Part shown: positions 11,517-23,275 of the stretch, in pieces
Layout: every line of letters starts with the position of its first letter
Numbering within the stretch: the stretch's first letter is position 1
Origin: Cudoniella acicularis
Taxonomy: Eukaryota > Ascomycota > Leotiomycetes > Helotiales > Helotiaceae
DNA length: 64,000 nt
Assembly: GCA_013054445.1 (NCBI GenBank)
Contig: JAAMPI010000050.1
Coordinates: 18,150 to 82,149 of the forward strand
Reading direction: 5' to 3'
Notes under the pieces: generated by a model
What the model saw: only the letters and a program-made list of their open reading frames with translations
What the model was told of the DNA's origin: nothing
The model's database searches: none
Position numbers and translations under genes: made by a program

Positions 11517-12605
11517 CCGCTGCACAAAGAAGTTGGAATTGTGTTGCATCACAGTTTCAGCTGAGGGCCTGTAGGATTCGTCAAAACCTGCCTCATCCAC
11601 TGGAAAATTAGCTCAAGCGCCACCACCCACACCACTATCATCGACCCCCGCGTCTTTTGTTTGTTAGTTTTATCATCCACGTAACGATTCAGGATAAGAG
11701 GGGATCAATATGCAAGAGATCGCTGATTAGGAACGCCTTTTCAATTGGGGTCGAAAAACTATTCGTTATGAATAATTTCGAGCCTCCTCTCAAGATTTAG
11801 GCTAAATTTAGAGAGGGCTTGCTACTGACATAAAACCTTTGCCTCATTGTAGGTCTAAACCCAATTGAGTAGTGACTCGTGTCGAGTGGAGGAAAACATA
11901 GAGCCTCATCATGTCGCATTTATATGAACGGCAATTGAGATGAATTTTATAACTAGCTTACCATTAATGCATGAAGTTCCAACTCTCCATTTATAATGCG
12001 ATTAATTTGAATGGATGAAGCCCCGATGACTGTGTTATCTACTTGAGTCCAATGTTCAGTCGAAATGCAGTGAAAAGAACTGCTGGAAGACAGTTTGACA
12101 GTGAAAGCGAGACTTCCACACCTTCTAACCTTGGCTGCAGTTCTGGCTAGAAGGAGCTTCCGGGAAAAGCAACTCCGCTTGCACACACACATGATCTACA
12201 GTTTACGGCCTTGGGGCCATAAACTTATGTCCTTTTTGCGCAGAGCCTCGCTGTGAAACTGTTTTGTTTTTGGTACCCTAGCGTCGTCTTCCTGGCTGCA
12301 TATGTGAACACAAATAAAATGGCGGGAAAAACGCCTCAAAAGCATAGTCAAACAGTTATCTTCCATATTGTGCTTCATCGAGGAGGCAATGTATGATGCA
12401 CATCCAGCACAGAATGCATGGGCACATGTTGCAAATATTTTATCTTCCTCCAGCTATAAGATAGCCTTGACCCTTGGGTTCTTGGAAATTACTTTTGGTT
12501 CCCTGCTTGTCTGCTGGGTTCATACTCCTTCCCCCGCACAAAAATTACCAACAGCCTTACTCAAAATTCGGCCCTCACCACATGCAGATCTTCCATTCTT
12601 CTAAC

Positions 12606-13600
12606 ATGGCCGATCATGAGCAAAAGTCCTTCGAACGGCAACAACGGAGAGTTCATCATGTCCCGTTGCCAAAATGGTTTGTCGGTGTTCGCATCGCGCA
12701 AATCGTACTTGCCATTCTATGTGCAGGTCTCGCAGCTTATGTCACCAAGAATCTTCCATGGCTGGAGACCAGCGATCTGATGGTTTTTACTGTACTTCGC
12801 CCTTTCGTTTTTCATATCATTCCAATTTCTGAGACAAGTGCGCTTCTTGAATCATAATTCTTGTGGCGAGTTGAAGTCAATACTTCCATAGAGAGAGTCT
12901 GGGAGATCACTGAATTTCCCAAGTTGTCTTCTATTGCAAGTAAATCCAAACGCATGAAGCATCTACGACTATTCGCTCTTCGCTGGCGATAAGTAGCTAA
13001 TATATTACATACAGGGCTTCTGCACCGCGGTCGCTATCTTATACTTTATCCTCACAACATTCTTCTTCCCCGCCCTATACATCTACTGGATTGTATTGCT
13101 TTTCGAAATTTTATTTCCCTTATTTTGGGCACCAGCATTCCTCGCACTCGCATTCGAAATTGCTATCGTGACAGAGGCAACTCATGTCGCCACTGAAGTC
13201 GAAGACGATATCACAGCGAAGTATCTTGGTCATGAGTTCTCAATCGACCTGTTCAAACATACAAAGCTTGCAGGAGATGCTGCCTGCGTCTTGGCTGCGA
13301 TACTTTTGTAAGAATAAGATGCCTCCGAAACTTTCAAGTTTTGTTCACTTCTAATGAGTAATTAGTATACTCTGCTGCATGAATTTCGTAACTTTCAGCC
13401 TCCGACTAAGGCGCTTTCGCAAAGACGGAGGGAAGTGCTTCAAAGCCAGGTACAAGGGCTCACCACAGACTGTTTACAACCCTGCAACTGGCGATATGGA
13501 GAAGCAGGTCCAAATGGGAACACAGCCGATGGAAGGTGGCATCAACGAATACCAAAAGAATGGTGTTATCTATACCGAGACTCCTGAACTCCAGATGTAG
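12606..13600 (+). CDS. MARVEL-like four-TM membrane protein
   Basis: Three exons: 12606-12791, 13015-13307 and 13366-13600. Intron 1 (223 nt) starts GTACTT and ends TACAG. Intron 2 (58 nt) starts GTAAGA, with CTAAT and ATTAG. Both junctions keep the frame and restore membrane segments; the product is 237 residues. Hydrophobic segments: residues about 26-46 (after PLPKWFVGVRIAQ), 63-83, 86-112 and 152-172. The basic patch LRLRRFRKDG follows the last segment, and the C-terminal tail is polar and cytosolic. This layout is that of fungal MARVEL-domain proteins, which sit in the plasma membrane or vesicles. No RIP stop is present. Intron 1 is long for this window, so its donor is the weakest part of the model. 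Confidence 0.75.
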
Positions 13601-14822
13601 GATTAGTTGGAATTTTGACGAACACCGTCTTGGGATGAGAGAATGGAACGGCCTTGGATTTTCAAAGCATCAATTTTGATCACGAATTCAACGTTTGGGA
13701 TACGCTTGACAGGGACAGTGGGGCTTCTTTTCTGAAGGACTTGTCAAACTGACATTAAAATTGGATCATCCTCTTGTGTTTCCTGGGTCACAAATTTCGA
13801 AATGGGGGTCAAATTCTGGTTTTTTTTTAAAGGAATAAAGAATTATGTCGCGACTTTAGGTCTGCTGAACCATTTTACCGACATGTTATAGCGTATAGTC
13901 GCTTCAGCTCAACGTGTGAGCCCCTGTAACTTTGCGAGTAATTGCGCAAAACTCTGCCTCGCTGCGCAGAAACAACAACCCGTATCTTTCGCAAACTTGA
14001 TCGAACAACGGCTTTATACCAAAAAATCTACGCGGACTCGCGCAGTTATTTTCGCAATATTTATCAAACAGGATGTTCGTGTGTTTAAGCAAGCCGCCCA
14101 GAAGTACAGGAACGAGTAAGCAAAGTCTCAGTGGTTCAGGGGTTGCTCGCTAATTTGAGTACTTTAGCGAGCTATCCCTTTCCAAAGCAAAACCCCTTCT
14201 CTTGCACTTTTTTACTATTTCCCTCATTTTACCGCATTACGCACAACACTTTAGAAGCAATCAGCTAAATGATCGAAAATATTGTGCGAAATGTCTAAAT
14301 GTCTTCACACTTTTGTGAGAGAGACTTCTCCGCGCCAGGGGTTCAGGTTCACCGTTCAGGGGATCAAATATGGTCATCTCATCTTGGCTTAGCAGTATGT
14401 CGAACAATTATCGCTACCTAGCATAATATTCACGGAGAAGGGCACTTTTTTCCTACCCTTCAATGTCTTCGTGCTTCTGATCACATAAAGCAGCTAGGCT
14501 CTCATTTCCTTAGCTTCATAACCAATCAAATCTCGCACTCCTTGATTCACTAAATGGCTCGGTAATATGTAGTGTAGTATTTTGATTGGTTGTTGCGTTC
14601 ATGGACTTGGTCGCCTTTTTGTTTTACTTTACATGCAAATTCCATATAACAAATTCCTTCCAAGTTAAATTTTCCACTGAACCTGCGGTCATGACCCGCT
14701 AGATCCTCGGATATTATTCTCATGTCATCTTGTTAGAGCAGCACCATGTTACTAATCTTCTTCCCCAAGCAGAGTCCGAAATCCGTCAGAAAAACAATCG
14801 TAGGGTGTGAACAACCTTCCGT
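13601..14822. other. intergenic
   Basis: 1.2 kb. At 14145-14172 is a hairpin GCTCGCTAA/TTAGCGAGC whose core is shared with the inverted repeat at 10417. No coding frame is supported. Confidence 0.45.
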
Positions 14823-15683
14823 TCAGATCACACTCCGCTGTAACCTCAAGGTAGGGAATGTAAAACCAACCTGTCTCAAGGTTTCGAGGTTTGCGAGTAA
14901 GAAAGCTACGGAGGAATACTTTGGTTCGCGCGGTACCAAAGATACTCTCTCGTGCTCTACTAACACATCTTTCCCCTTATGTTCGTGCACAGGATGTTTG
15001 ACAGTCAGTACCGAGATCATAGTTTTAACTCCCTTCAACTGTGTAATTAAAATTGGAAAATAGTCTTTTTGAATAGTCTCGGCTAGGCTGATACACTCAG
15101 AGGTCATCGCGTGAACGTTCCGTCGATACCTGTCGCGATGGAGTCTTTGGTGATAAGTCGGAAGTGGGTTTTCTGGATATTCGATGATGGAGAAATCCGA
15201 GGTAATCTCCAAAAGTGAGGGGAAAACGTTGGATTTGATCATGCTGCTACTGATGAGAATAATACGTGATGCCGGCAAGGTATGTTCCCATACTTGCCGT
15301 CTTAATTCAGTCGAAAGCTGTGGGAAATGTCGAAACACGGGATCTTCATGAGCGTTCTCGGTCCCAATTGGCCACTCGACAAGTTGACTAACCCAGCGAA
15401 ACGGGGCGAGACTTCTGTCAGGATAATAGGCTATCGGCGAGTTGGTAATAATCCAGTCTACTTGGGATAAGTTAGCGACCTAACTGTTGAATCGTTGATG
15501 GCCCGGTTCTTCTCACCTTCATTATATATGAATCTTTCAGTTCGTCCATACTCCTGGAAATTTTGCAGTTGTAATGATTTAGCAATTTTCTCTTGTTCCT
15601 CAAACGCAGAACTGTCTAAATAAACGCCAGAATGTCGCCGGGTTTAGATTTCCGGACCTCGTACCTTCGTATGTGTCCTCCAT
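14823..15683 (-). CDS. 2EXR domain protein, short member, probably decaying
   Basis: Exon 2 (15457-14823) encodes 210 residues. A clear intron (15516-15458, GTGAGA, branch GCTAACTT, TAG) joins it to an upstream exon whose end reads GRTERFIYNE. The junction then continues DWIITNSP, matching the exon-1/exon-2 junction of the paralogue at 18.6 kb (EDFIYNP then DDWLLTT). The 2EXR motif FRHFPQLSTELRRQVWEHTL lies about 40 residues into exon 2. The C-terminal family motif (VPREPKYSSVAFLL) is present, but the usual middle part is short, suggesting internal loss. The 5' end is unresolved: the only nearby ATG (15683) is out of frame with the end of exon 1, and TAA 15646-15644 (possibly former CAA) lies in frame. 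Confidence 0.5.
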
Positions 15684-17425
15684 TGTCGTTATTTTAGGCT
15701 GATGTGACGAGGAGGGATTGTTGAATGCTTAGCTGGTCCGAATTTGTCATAGGCAAAGGGAGGGAAGATGTTTAGAGTTTGACTTGAGATCGAGTATGCC
15801 AAGGACAAGGGTGTAGAGTTGTGAAGAGGGGTGTCCTTGGGGAAAGAAGAGAAAGCAAAATGTCTGCGAGAGTCCTATGGATACGAGAAAGACGCGTTGC
15901 TATGTGACTACGCTAGTAAGCGAAGTTGAGGCGGCCAAACAAAGAACGACTATAGACTAAATTTAACTTGGCATCCCTCCGTATAGTTTGAATCTTTAGC
16001 GTGCGAAGCAGGAATTTCCTTTCTCAAGGCTCCTGTATCAAATTTCGACCGAAGCCTCGCGAAATTCTCTGTACGCATAGGACATAAATTCCGGGCTAGA
16101 TATATTCTGAGCTTTTCCTTCAGCCTCGAATGACAATTTGTCCTTTTTTTTATGGAAAGGAGGACCCATATTCTCCCCCTCCCCCCTCATCTCTCGCTTA
16201 TTCACATCGACTTAAGCAGCGCTAGTGGCGTGCAGCGAATCCGTGCGCGCACTCAGTGCATTCAATGTAAGATCTTACTTAAGAAAGATAGTTTACTTTC
16301 AGTGTGGTGCTCGCTCTTCTTGTTTGAATTCTTTGCTAAGAAGAATGTTTAAAACGAAAGCGCCTATTGCGCATAACGCGTTGTGCACCAGAAGAGAGTG
16401 ATGCTCTGTGCACGCTATATTGTTGGTGAGAAGTGCCCTGTAATACAGGCACTCTAGCGCAAACCTCAATTGGTAGAAGCCTGTAGATCGCTATAATTTC
16501 ACGAGGACGCTTTTGTGGTTGCGCCACTCGTTAAACAAAACCCTAGTGGGTTATACTGTAATTAATATCAACCTACTACTTTTATATCTTACAGTTTACA
16601 CATAATTAATTGATCGCAGTATATTTTCAAATAAATTGTTGCTGTTGCAGCAATTGTGGTCTCTCGCCCCTGATTCTATTCACGGTGCTAAGCGAGAAGA
16701 GGGGTAATTATTGGAAAAAGGGACAGAATATAGATTTCCGAATTCTTAAAAAGCTTAGATTTCAGGAGATTATGCGCGTATTCAATAGTCGAGGGTAGGA
16801 GAAACACTCTCAAATCATGATGCATAAGTCCAAAAGAACTGTCGAGAATAGGCAAATTCCGTAGTCTTGTGGGTACCTAGGAAGTGGTAGGCGCGGGCCG
16901 ATTTCTTACCATATGGGATTGAATGAAGAATTTCTTATTTTTTTAAGGATGAGCGAATGGCGCGTTTTTTCGTCGGTTTTTGAGAAGAAGGGCAGGTGAC
17001 TCTTTGGTTGTGGGGATGTTTTGTGTGCAGGGTTTGATCCAGTCAAACCACCAGTCTTTAGTTGAAAGTGTGAAATCACTTTATTTTCGCAAATTGACCA
17101 CAAATTCATTTCGCAGCATATACGATTGCATGAAAAATGGGTAAGGGTTATTTAGTAACCTATTTTGTTATAATCTTTAACACGCTTTATGATGCGGATG
17201 TTTTGAACCGCTGTGACCGATTTTTCGTGTTGACCCCTACCAAGAGATTTGGCAGGGAAGTTTTGATGACATCTAAAGAAAATAAAGATTCTGCTTTAAA
17301 TAGGAAACCCAAGGAATTATAAGAGATCTCACTTCATTGAAGGAATTGCTTTTGGCTTTAAAATTAAAACCAGATCTAAGAGGTTATGTAAGAGCTTAAC
17401 ATTTATGATTTGTCGTACAAAAAGG
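15684..17425. other. intergenic
   Basis: 1.7 kb. Presumed promoter of the minus-strand 2EXR gene, then low-information sequence. A frame at 16336-16527 has no recognisable motif. Short AGTGGCG/CGCCACT motifs near 16223 and 16524 hint at a small mobile element but are too weak to call. Confidence 0.4.
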
Positions 17426-18900
17426 TCATGGCAATGCCCAATCAGAAAAGCTTCCCTGCTGGTCACCCATATCCCGTAAATCCTCGTCCCCGAAAAGCTC
17501 TTTAAGACTCTCAAAGTCCATCAGTGGCGTCATAGGTGTTCCGTCAGAGTAAGCCAAGATCTCGAGGTTGACTTCCGGAAGATACAAAATCGCCTTGTCC
17601 TCGGGTTCCCCAGCTTTACTCAGATAGAAAGCGACATTGTAATATTTTGGATTAATCGGGATTAACTACTGATAGTAGTGTTCTGATTGCTCTTGGTAAT
17701 CACGCGTCTTCTCCGCAATCATAACCACCTCAAATTCAATGCCTTTCAATCGCTCTAATACAAGCGGCTAGATATCCTTCTTAACTCGGCTTGCAAGATT
17801 GCGGTAGTGTGCTAGTTGAGCTCTTATTTCCCCGAGTGATCGCTTTTCGTCATCCCATATGTGGAAGTCGTTTGTGATGTTGAGATTGCAGAATTCCTGA
17901 CCTAAGAGTCTTACATTGATGAGAACGGTTGAAAGATACTTTTTCCTCTGACGGAATTCATAGTATCCAAGGACAGTGCTGAGAGTACGAAGTTGCGGAG
18001 CAGATGATGCTATGTTCAGGATGGTTGTAATTGGTGTATCTCCTGTATGCCCGGTATATTGGAACGCAATGTGATAGAACCGAGAAAGATCTAGCCGGCA
18101 TTCCGAATTTTCAAGAGCAGTCGCAATGGACCTTCCTATTAGCAAAGTGTCTATTTGAGGTGATTGCAATTTCAGGAACCTTCTCCCCACTCAAAGGAAG
18201 CTTAGAAGGGACATTCTCATCCAAGTACTTCGGGTCAAATTGAAGTGTGATAGTGAGAGGTTTGCATTCTTGCAAAAACGCGTCATAAGACCCTCTACAC
18301 GTCAAAATAAAGCGCCACTCGTCCGATTCTCTTCGATAGCCTCCATTCCAAAATTTCAGAGTGGGAGTCTGAAGGTGGGTGCTGATTTGCAATTGCATCT
18401 TTCGAGGATCTGGCAGTGCAAGCTTCCAGATCTTGAGTCTAAGCTCTGGGGGGTCAAATTTTTTCGTGGCTTTCGTCTGCTTCGAAAGGGGTTCAATGAC
18501 ACATTCCTCAGAAGCCAATACTGGAAGATTTCTTCTGTTGGTAGAAAAAGTCCCATTTTGAAGTAAGAACATAGCTTCTGTTGTTAAAAGCCAGTCATCT
18601 ACGCAAGGTCAGAAAAAGTTAAAGTAGTAGTGTGCACTATAAAATTTACTCACCAGGATTATAGATGAAGTCTTCGTTGTCACCGTATTCGTAAAAATCT
18701 ATCAGAAGTGTGATGTTTTGTAGTTTGTTGAGTTCAGATGCGTCTTCGCAAGATGTCACAAGACTCAAATCAGTGGGAACATGACTGTCTATACCCTCTT
18801 CCGAAGTTTCAAGACCCCATCGCTCTGCATCCGGGAGTCCAGGGTTTGGTTTCCACTCGAGGACCGAGTTAGTGTCCCACTGTTGATTCGAATCTGCCAT
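17426..18900 (-). pseudogene. 2EXR gene, spliced, with frameshift and two TAG stops
   Basis: Starts at ATG 18900 (MADSNQQWDTN). Exon 1 ends at 18654; a 55-nt intron (18653-18599, GTGAGT..GCGTAG) leads into DDWLLTTEAMF. The 2EXR signature KFDPPELRLKIWKLALPDPRK follows. Near 18111-18190 the frame must shift by one base to continue into PQIDTLLIGRS and LDLSRFYHIAFQYTG. That frame then meets TAG at 17770-17768 and TAG at 17668-17666 before the conserved C-terminal motif IPINPKYYNVAFYL and the final TGA 17428-17426. Both TAGs fit CAG changed by RIP. It is the best-preserved broken member of the cluster and shows the full ancestral structure. Confidence 0.75.
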
Positions 18901-19831
18901 GTTTGACAAACTCGAGTTGGTGTGCGATATTCATGGGGTCCTGCTTAACGGTGCCGGAAATAGTTCGCTGCCGGAGGTCGTGTTTCGTTGAAGACCCGAA
19001 GCGTAATGGCAGGCTGCGATTGAGAAGTAGCTGGTCCTGGGAGTTGCCCTTTTATAGAGGAGACAGATTTGTCGCTAGTAACTAGGGCACGATGAAGCAA
19101 GTGAGAGCGGGGGTATTGAATGCGCCGATGTTGTCCGGGAAACAGCAATGGGCAATTCGCGGTGAAAATTGTATTATGACTTAGTGAATTGGTATTTCAC
19201 AAAGTTTCATGCTTTTGAATTATAAATTATTTTTATCGTTCCACGGCTGAGCCCAGATAGGTCTCCAAGGTTTAATAAAGGTTACCTAACACCTTATTGA
19301 ATTGGGAATTAATTGAAAACCTGCATAGTTCCTTCAGAGGAAGAAAAAATGGGGCCGACCAGGTAAAGAAACTACTGGAATAAATCTTGCTAGCATTTGT
19401 CATTTGGCTACCAATGCACCATGGCCTGCAGAGTGACTCTGACACCTGATGATGGAGAAAACACCCACCTGTGATTTTTCAATATCGAGTGGAGACTAGA
19501 AAGGCAAGGCTCTATGATGTGGACAATATATCTACCGGTAAAATGCCTCGCACACCGCGCCGAGGAGTGATTTCGGTTGAAATCGTCCGCGAAAAACTCG
19601 AGTACAGCAGTAGCTACGTGTTGAATTCAAACATTCCACAAAGACCTAGAACACTGGCTACCGAGAGATGTTTCGTACCACGACCTTCGAAGACTAGAAG
19701 AGCCAGGGAGCGGAACTGCTCTCATGATTTTCGTGTTCTGTAAATTCGAGACAACTGCTAGAGTAACTCAATATTATAATCTTCCACGCCTTGAGCTGGC
19801 CATAATAAAAATAAAAACCATTGATATTGTT
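18901..19831. other. intergenic; promoter region shared with the 22.6 kb fragment
   Basis: Bases just upstream of ATG 18900 (GACAAACTC.AGTT.GTGT and onward) resemble those upstream of the truncated paralogue at 22619, showing that the duplication included the promoter. The rest has no gene. Confidence 0.45.
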
Positions 19832-21912
19832 TCACTTCAACTCAAACTCCCTTTCATCATAGCTTCTTTGCAAGGCTTCGCCATCCATGATCCCATGGAT
19901 ATATGCTTCTCCAACGAATTCCCACATACCACAACTAGACACCCGCAACACGACAGGTACATCGCATCCATGAAGTACTACAATCACATCACCTACCATA
20001 GTCTTGTCCGGAACAAGTCCAAAGGACCCATCCTCCAGCTTTACCATCTTTCTATTCCATGTCACGGCCTGTACTCTCCTCAAGAAAACCCTGGTCAAGG
20101 CAGAAATTTCGTTCTCAGTCTCCCCCTTCAACGGAATTCTGAGAAGTGTGACTGTGTCGAGAGTGGAACTTCCTCTATAGAGTTCTTCGCAAGCGCGTCG
20201 CATCCAAGAAGGTGGTAAATTACCTTGCTCGTCCCTGTTGCCTATCAGAGTTCGCCAATACATGTCTTTCACATACTCGTCCTTGAAGTCTGAACTCGTG
20301 AAGTTGTCAGACCCGGATCCGCTACCACACCACGATGATGGAATAATACCGTCCACTGCGACTGAGTCGAATTTTACCAACTGTTCGATATAAAGGCCTT
20401 TGGCTTTCAATACGTATTGATATTGGCCTCCGGCAAACACTACAGAAGCTCTGGAGTTGGCCCCAGATGCCTTGTATGGGCATCGATCTGGAGGTCCAAT
20501 GAGGGGATCGGCATGGCTTCGTAGGTATATATCATCGGTCTTCTGGAACGGATATTGGGAGACTCTGGTGATCCATAAAGGGAGTGAGATGTCTGGTGCC
20601 CATGGCCGGCAAATTATATTGAGAGATCCGGACTCCAGTACAGCATCTTCAATCACCTCCTTGCAAACTTGAGCAACGGATTTCCTATAATCTGGTACAA
20701 TTCTCTGAGGGTCCTTTGCTAAGGACGTAATGGCAAACACCACGTCGCGAGGCTCTGTAACTTCAAAGGTTGGGAGCAAGGAGAGCAGGGTTTCTGTGCT
20801 ACAGAGACGGTCAAGGTCTCCATTTGACACGCCCTTTTTGCGGATGATTCGATCGAGATTTGTTACTAGGGAATGAGCGCCAACACCTCTAACTTGTCCA
20901 ATTGGGAATTGACGCTTTAGGTGGAGGTTAGCTCATTTCATGCCAAAGCACCCCGTAACACCCAAAAGCCGAAAAACTTAGCACTGAGTACAATGAACAA
21001 ACTTACCTGCCAGTAATACTTTGCACCTCTGATAATATCTGATTGCATACTCTTGGCGCCGTTGGTAGCGATTAGGGGCGGGATTTTGATCATTCCTCTC
21101 GAAAGAGCTCTTATAGCCACAGTGCCAAGCAGGAAAGCAGCCGGAACGACATACTCGGCAAATCTCCTTTCCCATTTATTGTTATTTTCCTCCCTATCGC
21201 GCAGTGCCCGGAACAGGGTGTTGATCTCATCGATCTTACTCTCAAAAAGGGTAACAGCTTCAGCAAACTGTGCCCATGAGACGGCAAGAGAACCACACCA
21301 AAGTTCCGCATTCCTCGCAAAAGCCACTTCCTGGATGATCCAACGACGACTGAACCAAGGCCTCCGCATAAGCTCCGCAAGCGCTCGCCACAAATCTCCC
21401 TTCTCCGAATCTTTTGCAAGACTGTCAAGCTCTCGCACCGATATATCCTGGATAAAATTCATCGCCGAATCACTTGCAGGGGTCGAATTACCGAGCCATA
21501 TTATCACATCAGAAGCTTTGCGGTAGATATTCGCCATTCTCCCTACTTGGACGGATTTCTCCTCCGCATTTGTTTGATTGATGCACAATGCATCTATCCA
21601 TAGTACCTTGGTTTGAGGACCCCGAAAATTCGATAGTGCGGCGTTCAGGCTGGGCGTGATTTTTATTGTTTTCGAGCTGTTACTTTCGACTGTGATAGGC
21701 TCGGACGGTACTGCATCGTCGCCTTTCCCCCAAACGTAGGAAAGTGCAGAATATCGGTATTGATCGATCTTAGCTTCTTTTATCGAGATCCAGATATCGC
21801 TATGCTTGTCGAAGTCTGATGAGGCTGATGGTGGCTCTGTACCTTTCGGGTGGAGATACACCAGTCGGATGTCTTTTGAGTCTGATAGAGGAGTATATTT
21901 ATATTCCGACAT
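19832..21912 (-). CDS. Heterokaryon incompatibility (HET) domain protein, intact
   Basis: Two exons: 21912-21007 (302 codons) and 20914-19832, joined by a 92-nt intron (GTAAGT, branch GCTAACC, acceptor TAAAG); the product is 662 residues. The HET domain shows its three hallmark blocks: YSALSYVWG at about 54-62, LWIDALCINQ at 104-113 with QVGRMANIYRKA at 122-133, and RPWFSRRWIIQE at about 180-191. The second exon carries the usual PRDVVFAITSLAKD block and a C-terminal segment (VGDVIVVLHGCDVPVVLR, then FVGEAYIHGIMDGE) common in HET proteins. HET proteins trigger cell death on fusion of unlike hyphae or on other non-self signals. It is undamaged although 2EXR copies on both sides are decayed. 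Confidence 0.9.
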
Positions 21913-22450
21913 ATTGAAAATGAATCCCGCGTTCAGCGGGACTGATTTTTCGGAGAGAACGAAGGTTGCCTTAGCCCTTGAGAAATGGCTCGACTTATTA
22001 TACCTGAAATACTAGATGCGTGCCGCGTTGTGGCTGTGTATCTTGAAGTTGGCCTGATAGGTCGCCTGATTACGCCTTCAAAACAAATATGGCTTGAAGC
22101 ACTATGACCACAAAATAGAAATAATTAGCGCCACGACTCTTAAGTAAATATCATAAGAACTTTGGGATCTATAATATAAAAATAGAAATTATATCTTATC
22201 GCTTATAAAACTAAGTTAATATTAAAAACTAATTTATAAGTTTTAATTTCTAAAGAATAAACACTTTATTATTATATTATAATATTAGAAGGTTAACAGA
22301 GAAAGCCCTTTTCTTTACTCTTTAATTCGTTGGCTCGCTTTTTAAAAAGTGTTTAATTAAGTGGTTATTTAGCAATTTTAACTGTTTTAGTCAACGAAGC
22401 AGGCCACGTTAGTAGAAAACCTATGTCACCAATTGCACAGAAAATCTTAC
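21913..22450. other. AT-rich block, likely RIP relic
   Basis: From about 22120 to 22290 the sequence is nearly all A and T. It lies where the rest of the truncated 2EXR gene (exon 1 at 22619-22451) should continue, so it may be the mutated remains of that gene or of an insertion. Confidence 0.5.
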
Positions 22451-22619
22451 CTTCTGGCGACGAAGAAGATTCTCCTTGCTGGGATAATTCTGCGGGTTGA
22501 ATCAGCCTTGGAAATAGTTTACTATAGATGGCTTTTTTCGAGTTTTCTATCTTACTGTCTTCAGAATCGCCGTGAAACTCCTGCTCCTCCGCTTCGCTTC
22601 CCGTGTTTGAAGCTGCCAT
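22451..22619 (-). pseudogene. 2EXR-family exon 1 fragment
   Basis: ATG 22619 opens MAASNTGSEAEEQEF, like MADSNQQWDTN of the 18.9 kb paralogue. Upstream bases are similar too. The exon ends in phase 1 at a donor GAAG/GTAAGA (intron from 22450), the same phase as in the paralogue. A TACTAAC branch site follows, but no second exon with the expected DW start was found. A truncated duplicate. Confidence 0.5.
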
Positions 22620-23275
22620 GACGGACAAACTCTAGTTCGTGTACGTAGATCTCATGTGCAGGTGTAAGTAAATCTTCTTTTCACTTTTGTAGTGCCTTGG
22701 TGCCGGTGTCAAAGGTATCGCCAAAGAATCCAATCGAGGGAACGTTACCAGACAAGTGTTGGATGAAAGTGGTGGTCGATGTCGAAGAGCGACTGTAATT
22801 GAGAAGGGCTGTCTGTTAGAAGATGTTCGCTTCATACTTGTCGACATGCACAAGCATGTAAGATGTCAAGAGCTAAGCCGATTTAGTTTAGTCAATAGGC
22901 TCTTGTCACCAGAGAAACCCCAGAGAAACCCCAAACAAGTTGGGATTGATGAGTCATACATTAAAGAACTCTAGTTTAGCGCGCGTGGGTCAAGTCTGGG
23001 GGTGAATTTGTGTTGGCAGTACATCAAGCAAAATCGTTGGATTAGATCAGGGAATTAAAGACTTCGTCATTCTATACATACTCTGAAATTAAAGGCAGGA
23101 AGTATCCAAATATTCACCGGAAATACAAGGCAGAGCGCTATTGCAAAAGTAAAGATAAATTCCTACATCGGAAAGTATCTATTGTGCAAAGGTTTCTGCC
23201 ATAATTTTGCTCAAGCTTCTCGCTACAGAGTTCTTCCTCTTAGTATTAGTAGAAAAGGATCCCTTGCGACAAGCC
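22620..23275. other. intergenic
   Basis: Presumed former promoter of the fragment below 22619, then non-coding sequence. No feature recognised. Confidence 0.4.

Larger units (their letters stand above)
10225..12605. other. intergenic with repeat remnants
   Basis: 2.4 kb without a supported gene. It contains a perfect 10-base inverted repeat (TCGCTAATTT at 10417-10426 and its complement at 10445-10454) and an imperfect direct repeat of 44 bases (11184-11227 and 11473-11516). Short open frames near 11125-11346 and 11953-12192 show no family signal. Confidence 0.5.

Noticed and set aside
12474..12857. Hydrophobic unspliced ORF in front of the MARVEL gene
   Set aside because: Its later half is intronic; splicing at 12792 restores the MARVEL frame.
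16336..16527. Possible transposase fragment
   Set aside because: No motif, and terminal repeats too short to support an element.
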